40,055 nt of DNA from JAFKKF01 sp035651055 (GCA_035651055.1 DASRGK010000013.1:1-40055), one strand, 5' to 3'. Positions 14,765-23,962 are shown, numbered from the stretch's first letter. Numbers and translations are program-made. Notes: generated by a model not told the origin, from the sequence alone.

Positions 14765-15960
14765 CAGAGGAGCCCGCGTGCGCGTCCGGCCGAGGTCAGG
14801 AATCCGCGGACCGCATCGAACAGTTCCGGTTCGTCGAGCAGGAATGCGTCATGGCCGCGGTCCGTCTCGATCTCGACGAAGGAGACGCTCGCCCCGGCGG
14901 CGTTGAGCGCGCGCACCACGGCCTTGCTTTCCGATGTCGGGAAGAGCCAGTCGGAGGTGAACGAAACCACGCAGAGCCGGGTCTTGGAGCCGAGGAAGGC
15001 GTTCGCCAGGCGGCCGCCATGATCCGCGGCGAGGTCGAAATAGTCCATCGCGCGGGTGACGTAGAGATAGGAATTGGCGTCGAAACGGTCGACGAAGGTC
15101 GCGCCCTGGTGGCGCAGATAGGACTCGATCTGGAAATCGGCGTCGAAGCCAAACGTGGGACGGTCGCGGTCCTGGAGGTTACGGCCGAACTTGCGGTGGA
15201 GCGCGCTGTCGGAGAGGTAGGTGATGTGCGCGGCCATCCGCGCGACCGCGAGGCCTTTCCGCGGACTCGTGCCGTAAAGGTAGTACTTGCCGCCCCGCCA
15301 TTCGGGATCGGCCATCACGGCCTGCCGGCCGACCTCGTGGAAGGCGATGTTCTGCGAGGAATGGCGGGCGCCGCTGGCGATCGGCAAGGCGCTGAAGACG
15401 CGCTCCGGATAGGCGGCCGCCCATTGCAGCACCTGCATGCCGCCGAGCGAGCCGCCGGCAACCGAGAAGAGCGTGTCGATGCCGAGGTGATCGAGCAGCA
15501 TCGCCTGCGCGCGGACCATATCGCGGACAGTCACTACCGGGAGGTCGAGCCCGTAGGGCTTGTCGGTAGCCGGATTGGTCGAGGCGGGGCCGGTCGTACC
15601 CATGCAGCCGCCGACGACGTTCGAGCAGATGACGTAGTAGCGGTCGGTGTCGATAGGCCTGCCGGGACCGACCATCAGATCCCACCAGCCCGGCTTGCCG
15701 GTGACCGGATTGGTCGAGGCGACGTGCTGGTCGCCGGTGAGGGCGTGGCAGATCAGGATGGCGTTCGAGCGGGCGGAGTTCAGCTCGCCATAGGTCTGGT
15801 AGGCGATCTGGAGGTTCTCGATCTGTCGCCCGGAATCGAGACGCAGGGCCTGGTCGGCGCCGAAGCGCACAACCGGGCTCGAAGGAAAGTCAGCCTGGTT
15901 GAGCGGGCCCGGCGGCACAGGCGCAGCCCGAATCGCGGCGGTGGGCGACGCTTCGCTCAT
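14764..15960 (-). CDS. metX: Homoserine O-acyltransferase
   Basis: 398 residues from the ATG at 15960, preferred over an upstream in-frame start at 16050 that would add 30 non-conserved residues. Activates homoserine with acetyl-CoA (or succinyl-CoA; alphaproteobacterial MetX enzymes vary) for methionine synthesis. Alpha/beta-hydrolase fold: ICHALTGDQHV, nucleophile Ser171 in AGGSLGGMQ, and the Asp/His pair in SDWLFP and DRGHDAFLLD. First gene of the metX-metW operon, divergent from hisC. No SAM-II-like riboswitch elements were recognised in the leader. Confidence 0.93.
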   Translation of the reverse strand: MSEASPTAAIRAAPVPPGPLNQADFPSSPVVRFGADQALRLDSGRQIENLQIAYQTYGELNSARSNAILICHALTGDQHVASTNPVTGKPGWWDLMVGPGRPIDTDRYYVICSNVVGGCMGTTGPASTNPATDKPYGLDLPVVTVRDMVRAQAMLLDHLGIDTLFSVAGGSLGGMQVLQWAAAYPERVFSALPIASGARHSSQNIAFHEVGRQAVMADPEWRGGKYYLYGTSPRKGLAVARMAAHITYLSDSALHRKFGRNLQDRDRPTFGFDADFQIESYLRHQGATFVDRFDANSYLYVTRAMDYFDLAADHGGRLANAFLGSKTRLCVVSFTSDWLFPTSESKAVVRALNAAGASVSFVEIETDRGHDAFLLDEPELFDAVRGFLTSAGRARGLL

Positions 15961-16141
15961 TCCCGATCCGTTTCCAAAGCTTCCGTCATCCACTCGCAGG
16001 ATCGCGACCGCAAGAAGCGGTAGGTAGGTTCCTTGTTTGTTTACTGTCAACGTTTTCTTTGATTTTGGCGGCGCGCCTGCCTATGAAGGCCCGCTGCCGC
16101 GGGTTCCCGCGGCGCCGACCCTTCAAGCACGAGCAGCCCAG

Positions 16142-17281
16142 ATGTCCGCAGACGGCGACATGGAAGCGCGCGCGCGGCAACATCCGCAGCCACGACCGGG
16201 GGTCCTCGATATTGCCGCCTACGTCCCCGGCAAGTCGAAGGCGACGGGCGGCTCGAAGCTGTTCAAGCTTTCCTCGAACGAGACCCCGTTCGGGCCGAGC
16301 CCGGCGGCGATGGCCGCCTACCGCGCGGCTGCCGAGAGGCTTCACCTCTATCCCGACCCGACCGCATCGGAATTGCGCGCGGCGATCGGCCGGACCTACG
16401 GGCTCAACCCGGGCCGCATCGTCTGCGGCGCCGGGTCCGACGAACTGCTCTCGCTCCTCGCCCACATCTATGTCGGGCCCGGGGATGAGACGATCTACAG
16501 CCGGCACGGGTTTCTCCTCTATCCGATTGCAACCCAGGCGGCGGGCGGCCGTCCCGTGGTGGCGCCGGAGAAGGACCTCACGACCGACGTCGACGCGATC
16601 CTTGCGCGGGTCACGCCGAAGACCCGCATCGTGTTCGTCGCGAACCCCAACAACCCGACCGGCACCTACCTCCCGTTCACGGAGATCCGGCGGCTGCAGG
16701 CGGGGTTGCCGGCAAGCGTCCTCCTTGTGCTCGACGCGGCCTATGCCGAGTACATCCGGCGGAACGACTACGAGAGCGGCATCGAACTGGTCGCCAACAG
16801 CGAGAACGTCGTCATGACGAGGACCTTCTCCAAGGTCTACGGTCTGGCCAATCTCCGCATCGGCTGGTGCTACGCGCCGGCGCATGTCGTCGACGCGCTC
16901 AACCGTGTCCGCGGGCCTTTCAACGTCTCCGGTCCGGCGGTCGCCGCGGCATCGGCGGCGCTCGGCGACCGCGCGCATGTCGAGGCCTCGGTCGCCCATA
17001 ACGAGACCTGGCTGCCGAAGGTGACGGCGGAACTGGAGCGCCTCGGACTGAAGGTGACGCCCAGCGTCGGCAATTTCGTCCTCATCCATTTCCCCGATCA
17101 GCTGGGCAAACGAGCGCCCGAGGCGGACGAGTTCCTCAGCGCGCGGGGCGTCGTCCTGCGTCAGGTACCGGCCTACGGCTTTCCAAATGCGCTCCGCATG
17201 ACGATCGGAAGCGCCGAAGCCATCGAGGCGACCATCAGCGGGCTCGCCGAATTCCTCGGGCAGAAGCGGAGACCGGCGTGA
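16142..17281 (+). CDS. hisC: Histidinol-phosphate aminotransferase
   Basis: 379 residues from ATG 16142 (MSADGDME); ATG 16160 is an equally plausible start. PLP-dependent fold type I aminotransferase of histidine synthesis that in this genetic setting, directly before tyrA, may also act on aromatic 2-oxo acids or arogenate. Seen: SSNETPFGPSP, CGAGSDELL, the PNNPTGT loop, LDAAYAEY, and the PLP lysine in TFSKVYGLANLRIGW. The stop overlaps the tyrA GTG by 4 bases (GTGA), so the two genes are translationally coupled. Confidence 0.93.
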   Translation: MSADGDMEARARQHPQPRPGVLDIAAYVPGKSKATGGSKLFKLSSNETPFGPSPAAMAAYRAAAERLHLYPDPTASELRAAIGRTYGLNPGRIVCGAGSDELLSLLAHIYVGPGDETIYSRHGFLLYPIATQAAGGRPVVAPEKDLTTDVDAILARVTPKTRIVFVANPNNPTGTYLPFTEIRRLQAGLPASVLLVLDAAYAEYIRRNDYESGIELVANSENVVMTRTFSKVYGLANLRIGWCYAPAHVVDALNRVRGPFNVSGPAVAAASAALGDRAHVEASVAHNETWLPKVTAELERLGLKVTPSVGNFVLIHFPDQLGKRAPEADEFLSARGVVLRQVPAYGFPNALRMTIGSAEAIEATISGLAEFLGQKRRPA

Positions 17282-18213
17282 GCCAGCCGATCTTCCGGAA
17301 GCTGACGCTGATCGGCATCGGTCTGATCGGCTCCTCGATCGCCCTCGCAGCGCGCAAGAGCGGCGCCGCAGCGAACATCGCGATCTATACGCGCCGACCC
17401 GGGACGCTGAAGCGCGCCGAGGAGCTTGCCCTCGGCGACAGCTATCACGACGATCCGGCCGAGGCCGCTCGCGATGCCGATTGCGTCATCCTGGCCGTTC
17501 CCGTCGGCGCCTCGGGCGAGCTTGCGAAGGCGATCGCAGGCAGCCTGAAGCCGGGCGCGGTCGTTTCCGACGTCGGTTCGGTCAAGGCCGCGGTCGTTGC
17601 CGCGGTCGCCCCGCATCTGCCTAAAGGAGTGCATTTCGTGCCGGCGCACCCCGTCGCCGGCACGGAATATTCCGGCCCCGATGCCGGGTTTGCCGAACTG
17701 TTCGACAATCGCTGGTCGATCCTGACGCCGCCGCCGGGTACCGATCCCGACGCGGTGCGGCGACTAGCGGAGTTCTGGCGCCGGCTCGGCGCCAACGTCG
17801 AGACGATGACGCCAGAGCACCACGACCTGGTGCTGGCGATCACCAGCCATGTGCCGCACCTCATTGCCTACAATATCGTCGGCACCGCCGCCGACCTGGA
17901 AACGGTGACGCAGTCCGAGGTGATGAAGTTCTCGGCCGGCGGCTTCCGCGATTTCACCCGCATCGCCTCGTCCGATCCGACTATGTGGCGGGACGTATTT
18001 CTCAACAATCGCGACGCGGTGCTCGAGATGCTCGGGCGCTTCATGGAGGACCTGGTCGCCCTGCAGCGGCTGATCCGCTACGGCGAGGGCGACAAGCTCT
18101 TCGACCTCTTCACGCGGACGCGGGCCATCCGCCGCGGCATCATCGCGGCCGGGCAGGAGACCGCAGCGGTCGACTTCGGCCGGCCGCACGGCTCCTCGGC
18201 GCCGAAATCCTGA
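17278..18213 (+). CDS. tyrA: Prephenate/arogenate dehydrogenase
   Basis: 311 residues with a GTG start overlapping the end of hisC. Oxidative decarboxylation of prephenate or arogenate in tyrosine synthesis. Seen: Rossmann motif GIGLIGSS (13-20), SDVGSVKAAV, the catalytic-His segment HFVPAHPVAGTEYSGP, and SHVPHLIAYN. No chorismate mutase or ACT domain is fused. The gene ends base-to-base with the convergent DUF2125 gene. Confidence 0.93.
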   Translation: MSQPIFRKLTLIGIGLIGSSIALAARKSGAAANIAIYTRRPGTLKRAEELALGDSYHDDPAEAARDADCVILAVPVGASGELAKAIAGSLKPGAVVSDVGSVKAAVVAAVAPHLPKGVHFVPAHPVAGTEYSGPDAGFAELFDNRWSILTPPPGTDPDAVRRLAEFWRRLGANVETMTPEHHDLVLAITSHVPHLIAYNIVGTAADLETVTQSEVMKFSAGGFRDFTRIASSDPTMWRDVFLNNRDAVLEMLGRFMEDLVALQRLIRYGEGDKLFDLFTRTRAIRRGIIAAGQETAAVDFGRPHGSSAPKS

Positions 18214-19269
18214 TCAGAAGCGGACCGGCGGGATGACGAAGGGCAGGGGAAACATGCCCGCAAAGATCACGCCGTTCTGGACGAGGAGGTCGATTTCGCG
18301 GGCTCCGTTCCCGCCGTCCACCGGTTTCATGAACGAAGACACCATGCCGACGACCTGGGTCATCTTCTCGCGCGAGCCGGGCTTCAGCGCTTCGGCGAGG
18401 TCGGGAAGCTTCTCCATGCCGGTGACGGTGAGGGCCAGGCGCCCGGAGAGGTAGCCGGTCGGGGCGAGCGCGAGCTTCCCGGTGGCCGCAAGCGAGATGT
18501 CGCCGCTGTGCAAGGCAAGGTTCTCGACGCGGATGCCGCCGCCGGCGGCGACCCAGTTCTGCAGCGTCTTCTCGGGGTCGAGCCCGGTCGAGGAGCCGAA
18601 CCTTGCCGCCACGACGCTGACCTCGGTCGAAATCGGCGGGAAGGCGGGTCCGGTCGATCGGGCCATGGCAAGATCGGTGGCATTCGCGTCGATGCGGTAG
18701 TCGCCGTTGCCGGCGGGGCCGAGCCGGAACGAGCCGCTCTTCAGGGTCAGCTGCTTGAGCGGCAGCGTGACGGTCTCGACTTCGGGAACAAGCGAAAAGC
18801 CGCTGAGGTTGCCGATGGCGCTGACGAGGCCCGAGATTCCCGCATCCACCTTCAGGGTGGCTTCCTGCCAGACCGCGGTGACGTTCCCGCCGAGCGCAGG
18901 AGAGTTGAGCGCAAGCGGACCGGTGACCGCGGTTTCGACATAACCGGGCTGGTAGAGGAGGGCGCTGGCGCTGGCGCCCTTCAGCGCCGCCGAGATCCCG
19001 TCCGTGCCTGCATCCAGCCGGCCGTCCGTGCAGCGAAGGTCGAGGCGGAGCGGGAAACCGCTCATCCCGCCTTCGGTGCAGGAGACCGAACGGCCGCTGC
19101 CGGCAAGGGCGGTCGTGAACCTGCCGATCCCGGCTTCGGCGATCCGGCTTGCCGCGTACCAGTACCCGCACCAGAGGATCGCGGCGACGATGACCGTCCA
19201 GACGAGGAACCGTCTGCCGCGGTGGCGCCGCCGGCGCTCGCGCGCGGATGGCTCGGTTGGATTTGTCAA
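18214..19269 (-). CDS. DUF2125 membrane-anchored periplasmic protein
   Basis: 351 residues. An Arg-rich cytoplasmic start is followed by one transmembrane anchor (about residues 20-40, FLVWTVIVAAILWCGYWY) and a large exported region with a repetitive beta-rich pattern, including CTEGGMSGFPLRLDLRC, the family's conserved opening. The start appears to be TTG at 19269 with AAGG 7 nt upstream; no ATG is available before the anchor. Function is unknown; the beta-rich repeats resemble AsmA-like lipid-transport proteins, but that is only a resemblance. It is a widely kept neighbour of tyrA in Hyphomicrobiales. Confidence 0.85.
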   Translation of the reverse strand: MTNPTEPSARERRRRHRGRRFLVWTVIVAAILWCGYWYAASRIAEAGIGRFTTALAGSGRSVSCTEGGMSGFPLRLDLRCTDGRLDAGTDGISAALKGASASALLYQPGYVETAVTGPLALNSPALGGNVTAVWQEATLKVDAGISGLVSAIGNLSGFSLVPEVETVTLPLKQLTLKSGSFRLGPAGNGDYRIDANATDLAMARSTGPAFPPISTEVSVVAARFGSSTGLDPEKTLQNWVAAGGGIRVENLALHSGDISLAATGKLALAPTGYLSGRLALTVTGMEKLPDLAEALKPGSREKMTQVVGMVSSFMKPVDGGNGAREIDLLVQNGVIFAGMFPLPFVIPPVRF

Positions 19270-19368
19270 AGCATCGACCTTGATTGCGCCCGCCCCGGCA
19301 GCCTGCTAGCCCCACCCCTCGCCGCAAAAGATGACCTTGCTGGGGCAGACGAATCGGGATCAGCCGAT

Positions 19369-19890
19369 ATGTCCGATTTCTGGGTTTTTGGCTACGGCTC
19401 GCTGATGTGGCGGCCCGGCTTCGCCTATGCCGAAGCCGTGCCTGCGACGCTGGTTGGAGCGCATCGGGCGCTCTGCGTCTATTCGCACGTTCACCGCGGA
19501 ACGCGGGAGCACCCCGGCCTGGTGCTGGGGCTCGATCGCGGCGGGGCGTGCCGGGGAACCGGGTATCGCGTGGGCCAAGAGAAACGCGACGAGGTGCTCG
19601 CCTACCTGCGCGAGCGCGAGCTGGTCACCGACGTCTATCGGGAGTCCGTCAGACCGATCCGGCTCCGGAGCGGGAACACCGTCCCGGCCATCACCTATAT
19701 CGTCGACCGCAGCCATCCCCAGTATGCCGGGGCGCTGCCGCGCGAGCGGCTGCTGGCGCTGGTCAGGGACAGCCGCGGCCGTTCCGGCGCCAACCGCGAC
19801 TACGTCATCAACACGGTCGAGCATCTTCGCGCGCTCGGCGTCCGCGACGGGACGCTAGAGTGGCTGGCGGAGCGGCTCCTCGCCGGGTGA
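19369..19890 (+). CDS. chaC: ChaC-type gamma-glutamylcyclotransferase
   Basis: 173 residues starting MSDFW at ATG 19369; longer in-frame readings cross the divergent DUF2125 gene. Cleaves glutathione to 5-oxoproline and Cys-Gly. Seen: the ChaC signature FGYGSLMWRPGF (7-18) and the catalytic Glu84 in LRERELVTDVY. The single-domain length matches the family. Its last 36 bases overlap, tail to tail, the end of the opposing plsC gene. Confidence 0.92.
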   Translation: MSDFWVFGYGSLMWRPGFAYAEAVPATLVGAHRALCVYSHVHRGTREHPGLVLGLDRGGACRGTGYRVGQEKRDEVLAYLRERELVTDVYRESVRPIRLRSGNTVPAITYIVDRSHPQYAGALPRERLLALVRDSRGRSGANRDYVINTVEHLRALGVRDGTLEWLAERLLAG

Positions 19891-20697
19891 CGGCGCCTTG
19901 CGGATGAGGGCCAGGCGCGCCTCGGCGCTTTGCGGGAAGGGCGGCCGCGGGCTGGCGCCATCCGCTTCGAGAAGGAGCCGGTCGGACGCGGTCTCGATGA
20001 CGTCGGCCAGACGCGACAGGAACGCCCGCGAGTCGAGCCCGGCCGGGATCGGCGGCAGGAACTCGAAAACGACCGTGCCCGGATAGCGCATGAATTTCCG
20101 GCGCGGCCAGTAGAGGCCGGAATTGAGGGCCAGCGGAACGACGGGGGCCTTCAGCGCACGATAGAGATGGCCGACGCCGCCGTGGTACTCGGACGGTGCG
20201 CCGGGCGGGCGGCGGGTACCTTCGGGAAAGATGATCACCTCGCGTCCGGCATCGATCGCGGCGCGGGTGTCGGTGGTGAGCTTGCGCATCGCCGACAGGC
20301 CGCCGTCACGATCGACATGGATCATGCCCGCCTTGATCGTGTACTGGCCGAAGATCGGCAGCCAGCGGAGCTGCCGCTTCATCACATAGGTCGGGTTGGC
20401 GAAAAGCGGGATTAGCGCGAAGGTCTCCAGCGCCGACTGGTGCTTTGCCGCGACCAGAATGCCGCCGCGTGGAAGATTCTCGCGGCCGCGGATCTCGATT
20501 CTCGTGCCTGCGATGGCGCGAAGCAGGAACAGGCCGATCTTTGCCCAGGTCCGGACCACCCACATGGCGAATCCTTGCGGCAGGATGAAATAGACCGGGA
20601 GCGGCAGGATCAGGCAGGCCGCCGTCATCAGGTAGAAGGCGAGGTTGAAGGCGGCGGAGCGGATGAAGACGGCCGCGCCGACCGGCGATCTGCGCAT
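19855..20697 (-). CDS. plsC: 1-acyl-sn-glycerol-3-phosphate acyltransferase
   Basis: 280 residues. Makes phosphatidic acid from lysophosphatidic acid at the inner membrane. One or two N-terminal membrane helices (residues about 15-45). Acyltransferase box I reads KHQSALET, i.e. His86 with Glu91, an HX4E variant of the usual HX4D; box III is FPEGTRRPPG, intact, and PVVPLALNSGLY is the conserved box IV. The ATG abuts the ydcF stop (TAG ATG), so the genes form an operon. A Pro/Glu-rich C-terminal tail extends into the overlap with chaC. Confidence 0.9.
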   Translation of the reverse strand: MRRSPVGAAVFIRSAAFNLAFYLMTAACLILPLPVYFILPQGFAMWVVRTWAKIGLFLLRAIAGTRIEIRGRENLPRGGILVAAKHQSALETFALIPLFANPTYVMKRQLRWLPIFGQYTIKAGMIHVDRDGGLSAMRKLTTDTRAAIDAGREVIIFPEGTRRPPGAPSEYHGGVGHLYRALKAPVVPLALNSGLYWPRRKFMRYPGTVVFEFLPPIPAGLDSRAFLSRLADVIETASDRLLLEADGASPRPPFPQSAEARLALIRKAPSPGEEPLRQPL

Positions 20698-21360
20698 CTA
20701 ACCCGCGCGGAGAGCGCCGTGCGGCGACAGCATGCGGCGCGCTTCGGCGAGCAGATACTTGCCGTATTCGCGCACGAGCAGGCTGAAGGCGTCGCCCTGC
20801 TTCCACCAGTCCGCCAGATGCAGGTCCGGGTTGACCACCGGGAACGGGATGAGGCGCTTGCCGGGCATGGCCTCGGTCAGTTCGGCCATGCTGCGCGGCA
20901 TGTGGTAGCCGCTGGTCACGACGATGAGCGTGTCGAAGCCGCGCCGGTCGGCCCAGTCGCGGGCCTCGACGGCGTTGCCGTTGGTGTCCTGGGCAGCGCG
21001 GCCGAGGTCGACGCAGCAGTCGAGGACATCGCGGAGATGGCCGCCGACGGTCGCGGCGATCGCCTCGCGGGTAACCGACGGGTTGACCCCGGAAATGAGC
21101 AGGCGGGCGGCGCGGCGCTCGGCAAGGAGCTGGAGGGCCTCGTCGATCCGTGCGGTGCCGCCGGTGAGGACGACGATGCCCTGCGCGTGCGGGTCGGGCG
21201 GCGGGGTCTGCAGGTTCACCTGCCGGGCGAAATCGAGGAAGCCGATGACGAGCGCGGCGGCCAGCGAGCCGAGGGCGACCGTAAGCAGGCTCCGCGCGAG
21301 GCGGAGTCGCCGCCGCGGGCGGATCGCGCTCCCATCTCCTGACACGTCGATATCGGTCAT
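20698..21360 (-). CDS. YdcF-family (DUF218) membrane protein
   Basis: 220 residues. A transmembrane helix near residues 25-45 is followed by a periplasmic DUF218 domain with the family's VVLTGGTARIDEALQLL, LLISGVNP, DTNGNAVEARDWA and VVTSGYHMPRSM motifs. The DUF218 group includes ElyC/SanA envelope proteins; a role in envelope or peptidoglycan precursor homeostasis is inferred from that and from its place between ftsX and plsC. The 50 bp to the ftsX stop hold no clear terminator, so ftsE-ftsX-ydcF-plsC is probably one transcript. Confidence 0.87.
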   Translation of the reverse strand: MTDIDVSGDGSAIRPRRRLRLARSLLTVALGSLAAALVIGFLDFARQVNLQTPPPDPHAQGIVVLTGGTARIDEALQLLAERRAARLLISGVNPSVTREAIAATVGGHLRDVLDCCVDLGRAAQDTNGNAVEARDWADRRGFDTLIVVTSGYHMPRSMAELTEAMPGKRLIPFPVVNPDLHLADWWKQGDAFSLLVREYGKYLLAEARRMLSPHGALRAG

Positions 21361-21410
21361 GCGTCAGCCGATCGTATCAAAAAACGGCGCAGCCGGGGCA
21401 CATCGTATCC

Positions 21411-22379
21411 TCAATCGGTCTCGGCGAGGTAGCGATAGACGGTCAGCCGCGACGTGACCGCGGTCATGATGGCGATCAGGAACGCGATCCCCATCGCGCC
21501 GAAATAGCCGATCGGGCCGATGGCGAACCGACCGAAGAGGGCGGAGACCTGGTCGCTCTCGGGAGTGACCACCGGACCGATGACGAAGGCGAGGAGGGCG
21601 AACAGGAGCGCCGCGGCGCCGGCGCCGGCCAGCCCGCCGCGCAGTCCGAGCAGGAGGAAATGCCGCTGGAACTCGCGGGCGATGAATCCGTCCTCGGCGC
21701 CGACGAAATGGAGCACCGAGACGACGTCGCGGTTGGACGCCATCGCGCCGCGCGTCGCGAAGACGACGGAGAGCACCGTCGCGATGAAGACGAGGGCAAG
21801 GATCGATATGCCGACGAGGACGGTGGCGTTGGCCATGGTCTGCAGCCGCGCTGTCCACGAGCGGTGGTCGTCGAGGTCGGCGCCGCGGACCTCTGCCTTA
21901 AGCCTGGCGGCAAGGCCGCGAAGATCGACCGCATCGGGATCGGAAAGGCGGATGACGATGAGCCGCGGAATCGGCAGCTCGGCGAGGTCGAGGCCGGTGC
22001 CGAGCCAGGGTTCGAGCAGGCGGGCGCTGGCCCCGGCGTCGAGAACCTCCGCGCTCGCCACGCCCTTGACCAGCTTGACGATGGTCGCCGCCTTGGCGGT
22101 CTCGGCATCGAGGTCGACGCCTTCGACCGGCCGGACCTGGACCGTGATCTCGCGGAGGATATCGCTCTGCCAGTCGCGCGAGGCATCGCGGACCAGCGTC
22201 ACGGCCCCGAGCGTCAGGCAGGCGAGGAAGCTCATGATCGCGACGACGATGGTGAGAGCGTTACCTGCGACCGTCCCTTCCGGCACGAGCTGACCCGTCT
22301 TCCGCATTGCCAGGCGCGATTGCCGGCGGAACGCCGCGACCTGCAGCTTGTGCGCGAGTTCGGTCTCGGCCTCAGTCAT
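21411..22379 (-). CDS. ftsX: Cell division ABC transporter permease FtsX
   Basis: 322 residues with the FtsX layout: cytoplasmic N-terminus, a first membrane helix around residues 45-65, a periplasmic domain, and three further helices (about 195-215, 245-270 and 290-312). The large domain is used in other bacteria to recruit and activate peptidoglycan hydrolase regulators such as EnvC. Its start overlaps the ftsE stop by 8 bases, typical of the pair. Confidence 0.92.
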   Translation of the reverse strand: MTEAETELAHKLQVAAFRRQSRLAMRKTGQLVPEGTVAGNALTIVVAIMSFLACLTLGAVTLVRDASRDWQSDILREITVQVRPVEGVDLDAETAKAATIVKLVKGVASAEVLDAGASARLLEPWLGTGLDLAELPIPRLIVIRLSDPDAVDLRGLAARLKAEVRGADLDDHRSWTARLQTMANATVLVGISILALVFIATVLSVVFATRGAMASNRDVVSVLHFVGAEDGFIAREFQRHFLLLGLRGGLAGAGAAALLFALLAFVIGPVVTPESDQVSALFGRFAIGPIGYFGAMGIAFLIAIMTAVTSRLTVYRYLAETD

Positions 22380-23070
22380 AGACGGTCAACCGGCCTTCCT
22401 CGAGAACCAGGCGGCGGGCATTGAACTGGTTCATGAGATTGATGTCATGGGTGGCGATCACCACCGACGTGCCGAGCTTGTTCAGCTCGATGAAGAGGCG
22501 CATCAGCCGCCGCGCCAGCGGCGGGTCGACGTTGCCGGTCGGCTCGTCGGCTAGCAGGATTTCCGGCCGGCCGATCAGGGCCCGGGCAATCGCCGCGCGC
22601 TGCTTCTCCCCGCCCGAAAGGACGGCGGGCACGGTATGCATGCGGTCGCCCAGACCCACCCAGCGGAGCAATTCGACCACGTCGGCGCGATAGCTCGCCT
22701 CGTCCTTGCCCAGTACGCGCAGCGGGAGCGCGATGTTCTCGAAGGTGGTGAGATGGTCGAGAAGCCGGAAGTCCTGGAAGACGACGCCGATCCGGCGGCG
22801 GAGCGCCGGCAGATCCTGGCGGGGGAGCATGGCGACATCGCGGTCGAAAATCGTGATCAGCCCGCGGGTCGGGCGCAGCTGCAGGAAGAGAAGGCGGATA
22901 AGCGTGGTCTTTCCGGCGCCCGACGGACCGGTCAGGAACTGAAACGATTTCGGCGCGATCTGAAAGGAGAGGTCGCGCAGGATTTCGGGGCCCATGCCGT
23001 AGCGGAGCCCGACGTTCTCGAATCGGATCAAACTGTCCCGCCTAACCTCCGGCTCAGCCGCCCGTCCCAT
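22372..23070 (-). CDS. ftsE: Cell division ATP-binding protein FtsE
   Basis: 232 residues. Cytoplasmic ABC ATPase partner of FtsX in the divisome. Walker A GPSGAGKT (48-55), Q-loop VVFQDFRLLDH, ABC signature LSGGEKQRAAIARAL, Walker B ILLADEPTGNVD and H-loop IATHD are all intact. The opening RFENVGLRYG and the DFRLLDHLT segment are typical of FtsE. It is divergent from the zinc-ribbon gene at 23225; the ten or so residues before RFENV may be an over-long start. Confidence 0.95.
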   Translation of the reverse strand: MGRAAEPEVRRDSLIRFENVGLRYGMGPEILRDLSFQIAPKSFQFLTGPSGAGKTTLIRLLFLQLRPTRGLITIFDRDVAMLPRQDLPALRRRIGVVFQDFRLLDHLTTFENIALPLRVLGKDEASYRADVVELLRWVGLGDRMHTVPAVLSGGEKQRAAIARALIGRPEILLADEPTGNVDPPLARRLMRLFIELNKLGTSVVIATHDINLMNQFNARRLVLEEGRLTVYD

Positions 23071-23224
23071 CTGGCAGAAGCGCGATTAACGGCCTGTTAA
23101 CGATCACGACCACTAGATCAAGGCGAGCGCGGGGCGCATGCCCGCGAGTTCTGGGGCATCATGGTTTCCGGGAAGTTAACCCTTTCCGCCCAGAATGCCG
23201 GCCTGGCCATGATGGAGGGCGAGG

Positions 23225-23962
23225 TTGGCGACCTATTGTCCGCAATGCTCGGCGCCGGGGCTCTTCGCCGCCGAGACCGTCGGGGAGGCCGGGCGGTTCG
23301 TCCGCTGCGTTCGCTGCGGCACCGTCTGGCTCGCCCGAAGATTTGCCAATGACGTCTATGGCCGTCCGGAAGGGCGCGCGCTTGCCGTCGCCGCGCGGCC
23401 GCGGACCATCATCGAAGGCGAAGTAATCGAAGCAGCCCCGCTGCGGGCGCGCCAGCACCGGACGACGCCGCCTCCGCCGCCGGCCTCCAAGGGCCCCGGC
23501 CGTACTCTCCGCTTCGATGATCCGCCGCCCCCGCGGACCTCGAACCGCCGGCTCGCCGCCCTGGGGCTGGTCCTCACCGTCATCGTCATCGTCGGCCTGG
23601 CGATCCCGATCATCGCGGCGATTCCCGGCTTTGCCGGGCTGTTCCAGGCGGACAATGGCGGCCTGGTCATCGAGAACGTCGCCAGTGCGGCGCTGCAGCG
23701 CGGCGGCGTCGATACGATCATTGTCCAGGGCACGGTCGTCAATCGCGGCCGGAGCGCGGCGCCGGTGCCTGCCCTCCGGATCTCGCTCCGCACGAACCAG
23801 GGCGGGGAAGCCTATTCCTGGGACGTTCAGCCGGCGAAGCTGGTCCTCGGCCCGGACGAATCGGTGAGCTTCCGCTCGGCGCTCGCCAATCCGGCTCCCG
23901 ACGCCGAACAGGTTGCGGTAGACTTCGCCGGTCCGAAGCCATTAGCCGTGAGCATGCGTTAG
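23225..23962 (+). CDS. MJ0042 zinc-ribbon membrane protein with DUF3426-like domain
   Basis: 245 residues. The start appears to be TTG at 23225, with GGAGGGCGAGG just upstream; no in-frame ATG fits. Residues 5-36 form an MJ0042 zinc ribbon (CPQC and CVRCGTVW), followed by a Pro-rich linker, one membrane helix (about 110-130, ALGLVLTVIVIVGLAIPII), and an outside beta domain (IIVQGTVVNRGRSA to VSFRSALANP) resembling DUF3426. It would place a zinc-binding head in the cytoplasm and a domain in the periplasm; function unknown. hpt follows with no gap (TAG GTG), so the two are coupled. Placement beside ftsE is a Hyphomicrobiales habit. Confidence 0.8.
   Translation: MATYCPQCSAPGLFAAETVGEAGRFVRCVRCGTVWLARRFANDVYGRPEGRALAVAARPRTIIEGEVIEAAPLRARQHRTTPPPPPASKGPGRTLRFDDPPPPRTSNRRLAALGLVLTVIVIVGLAIPIIAAIPGFAGLFQADNGGLVIENVASAALQRGGVDTIIVQGTVVNRGRSAAPVPALRISLRTNQGGEAYSWDVQPAKLVLGPDESVSFRSALANPAPDAEQVAVDFAGPKPLAVSMR

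Noticed and set aside
15961..16141. SAM-II-type riboswitch or strong promoter upstream of metX
   Set aside because: A TTGACA box is present at 16045-16050 on the minus strand, but no reasonable -10 follows, and the conserved SAM-II segments such as GCTAAAA were not found in the leader.
18208..18225. Same TGATCAGAAGCG string at 18211 and at 31645, both at tail-to-tail gene junctions
   Set aside because: It arises from two stop codons abutting and both minus-strand proteins ending in a similar residue pair; 12 bp is too short to claim a shared site.
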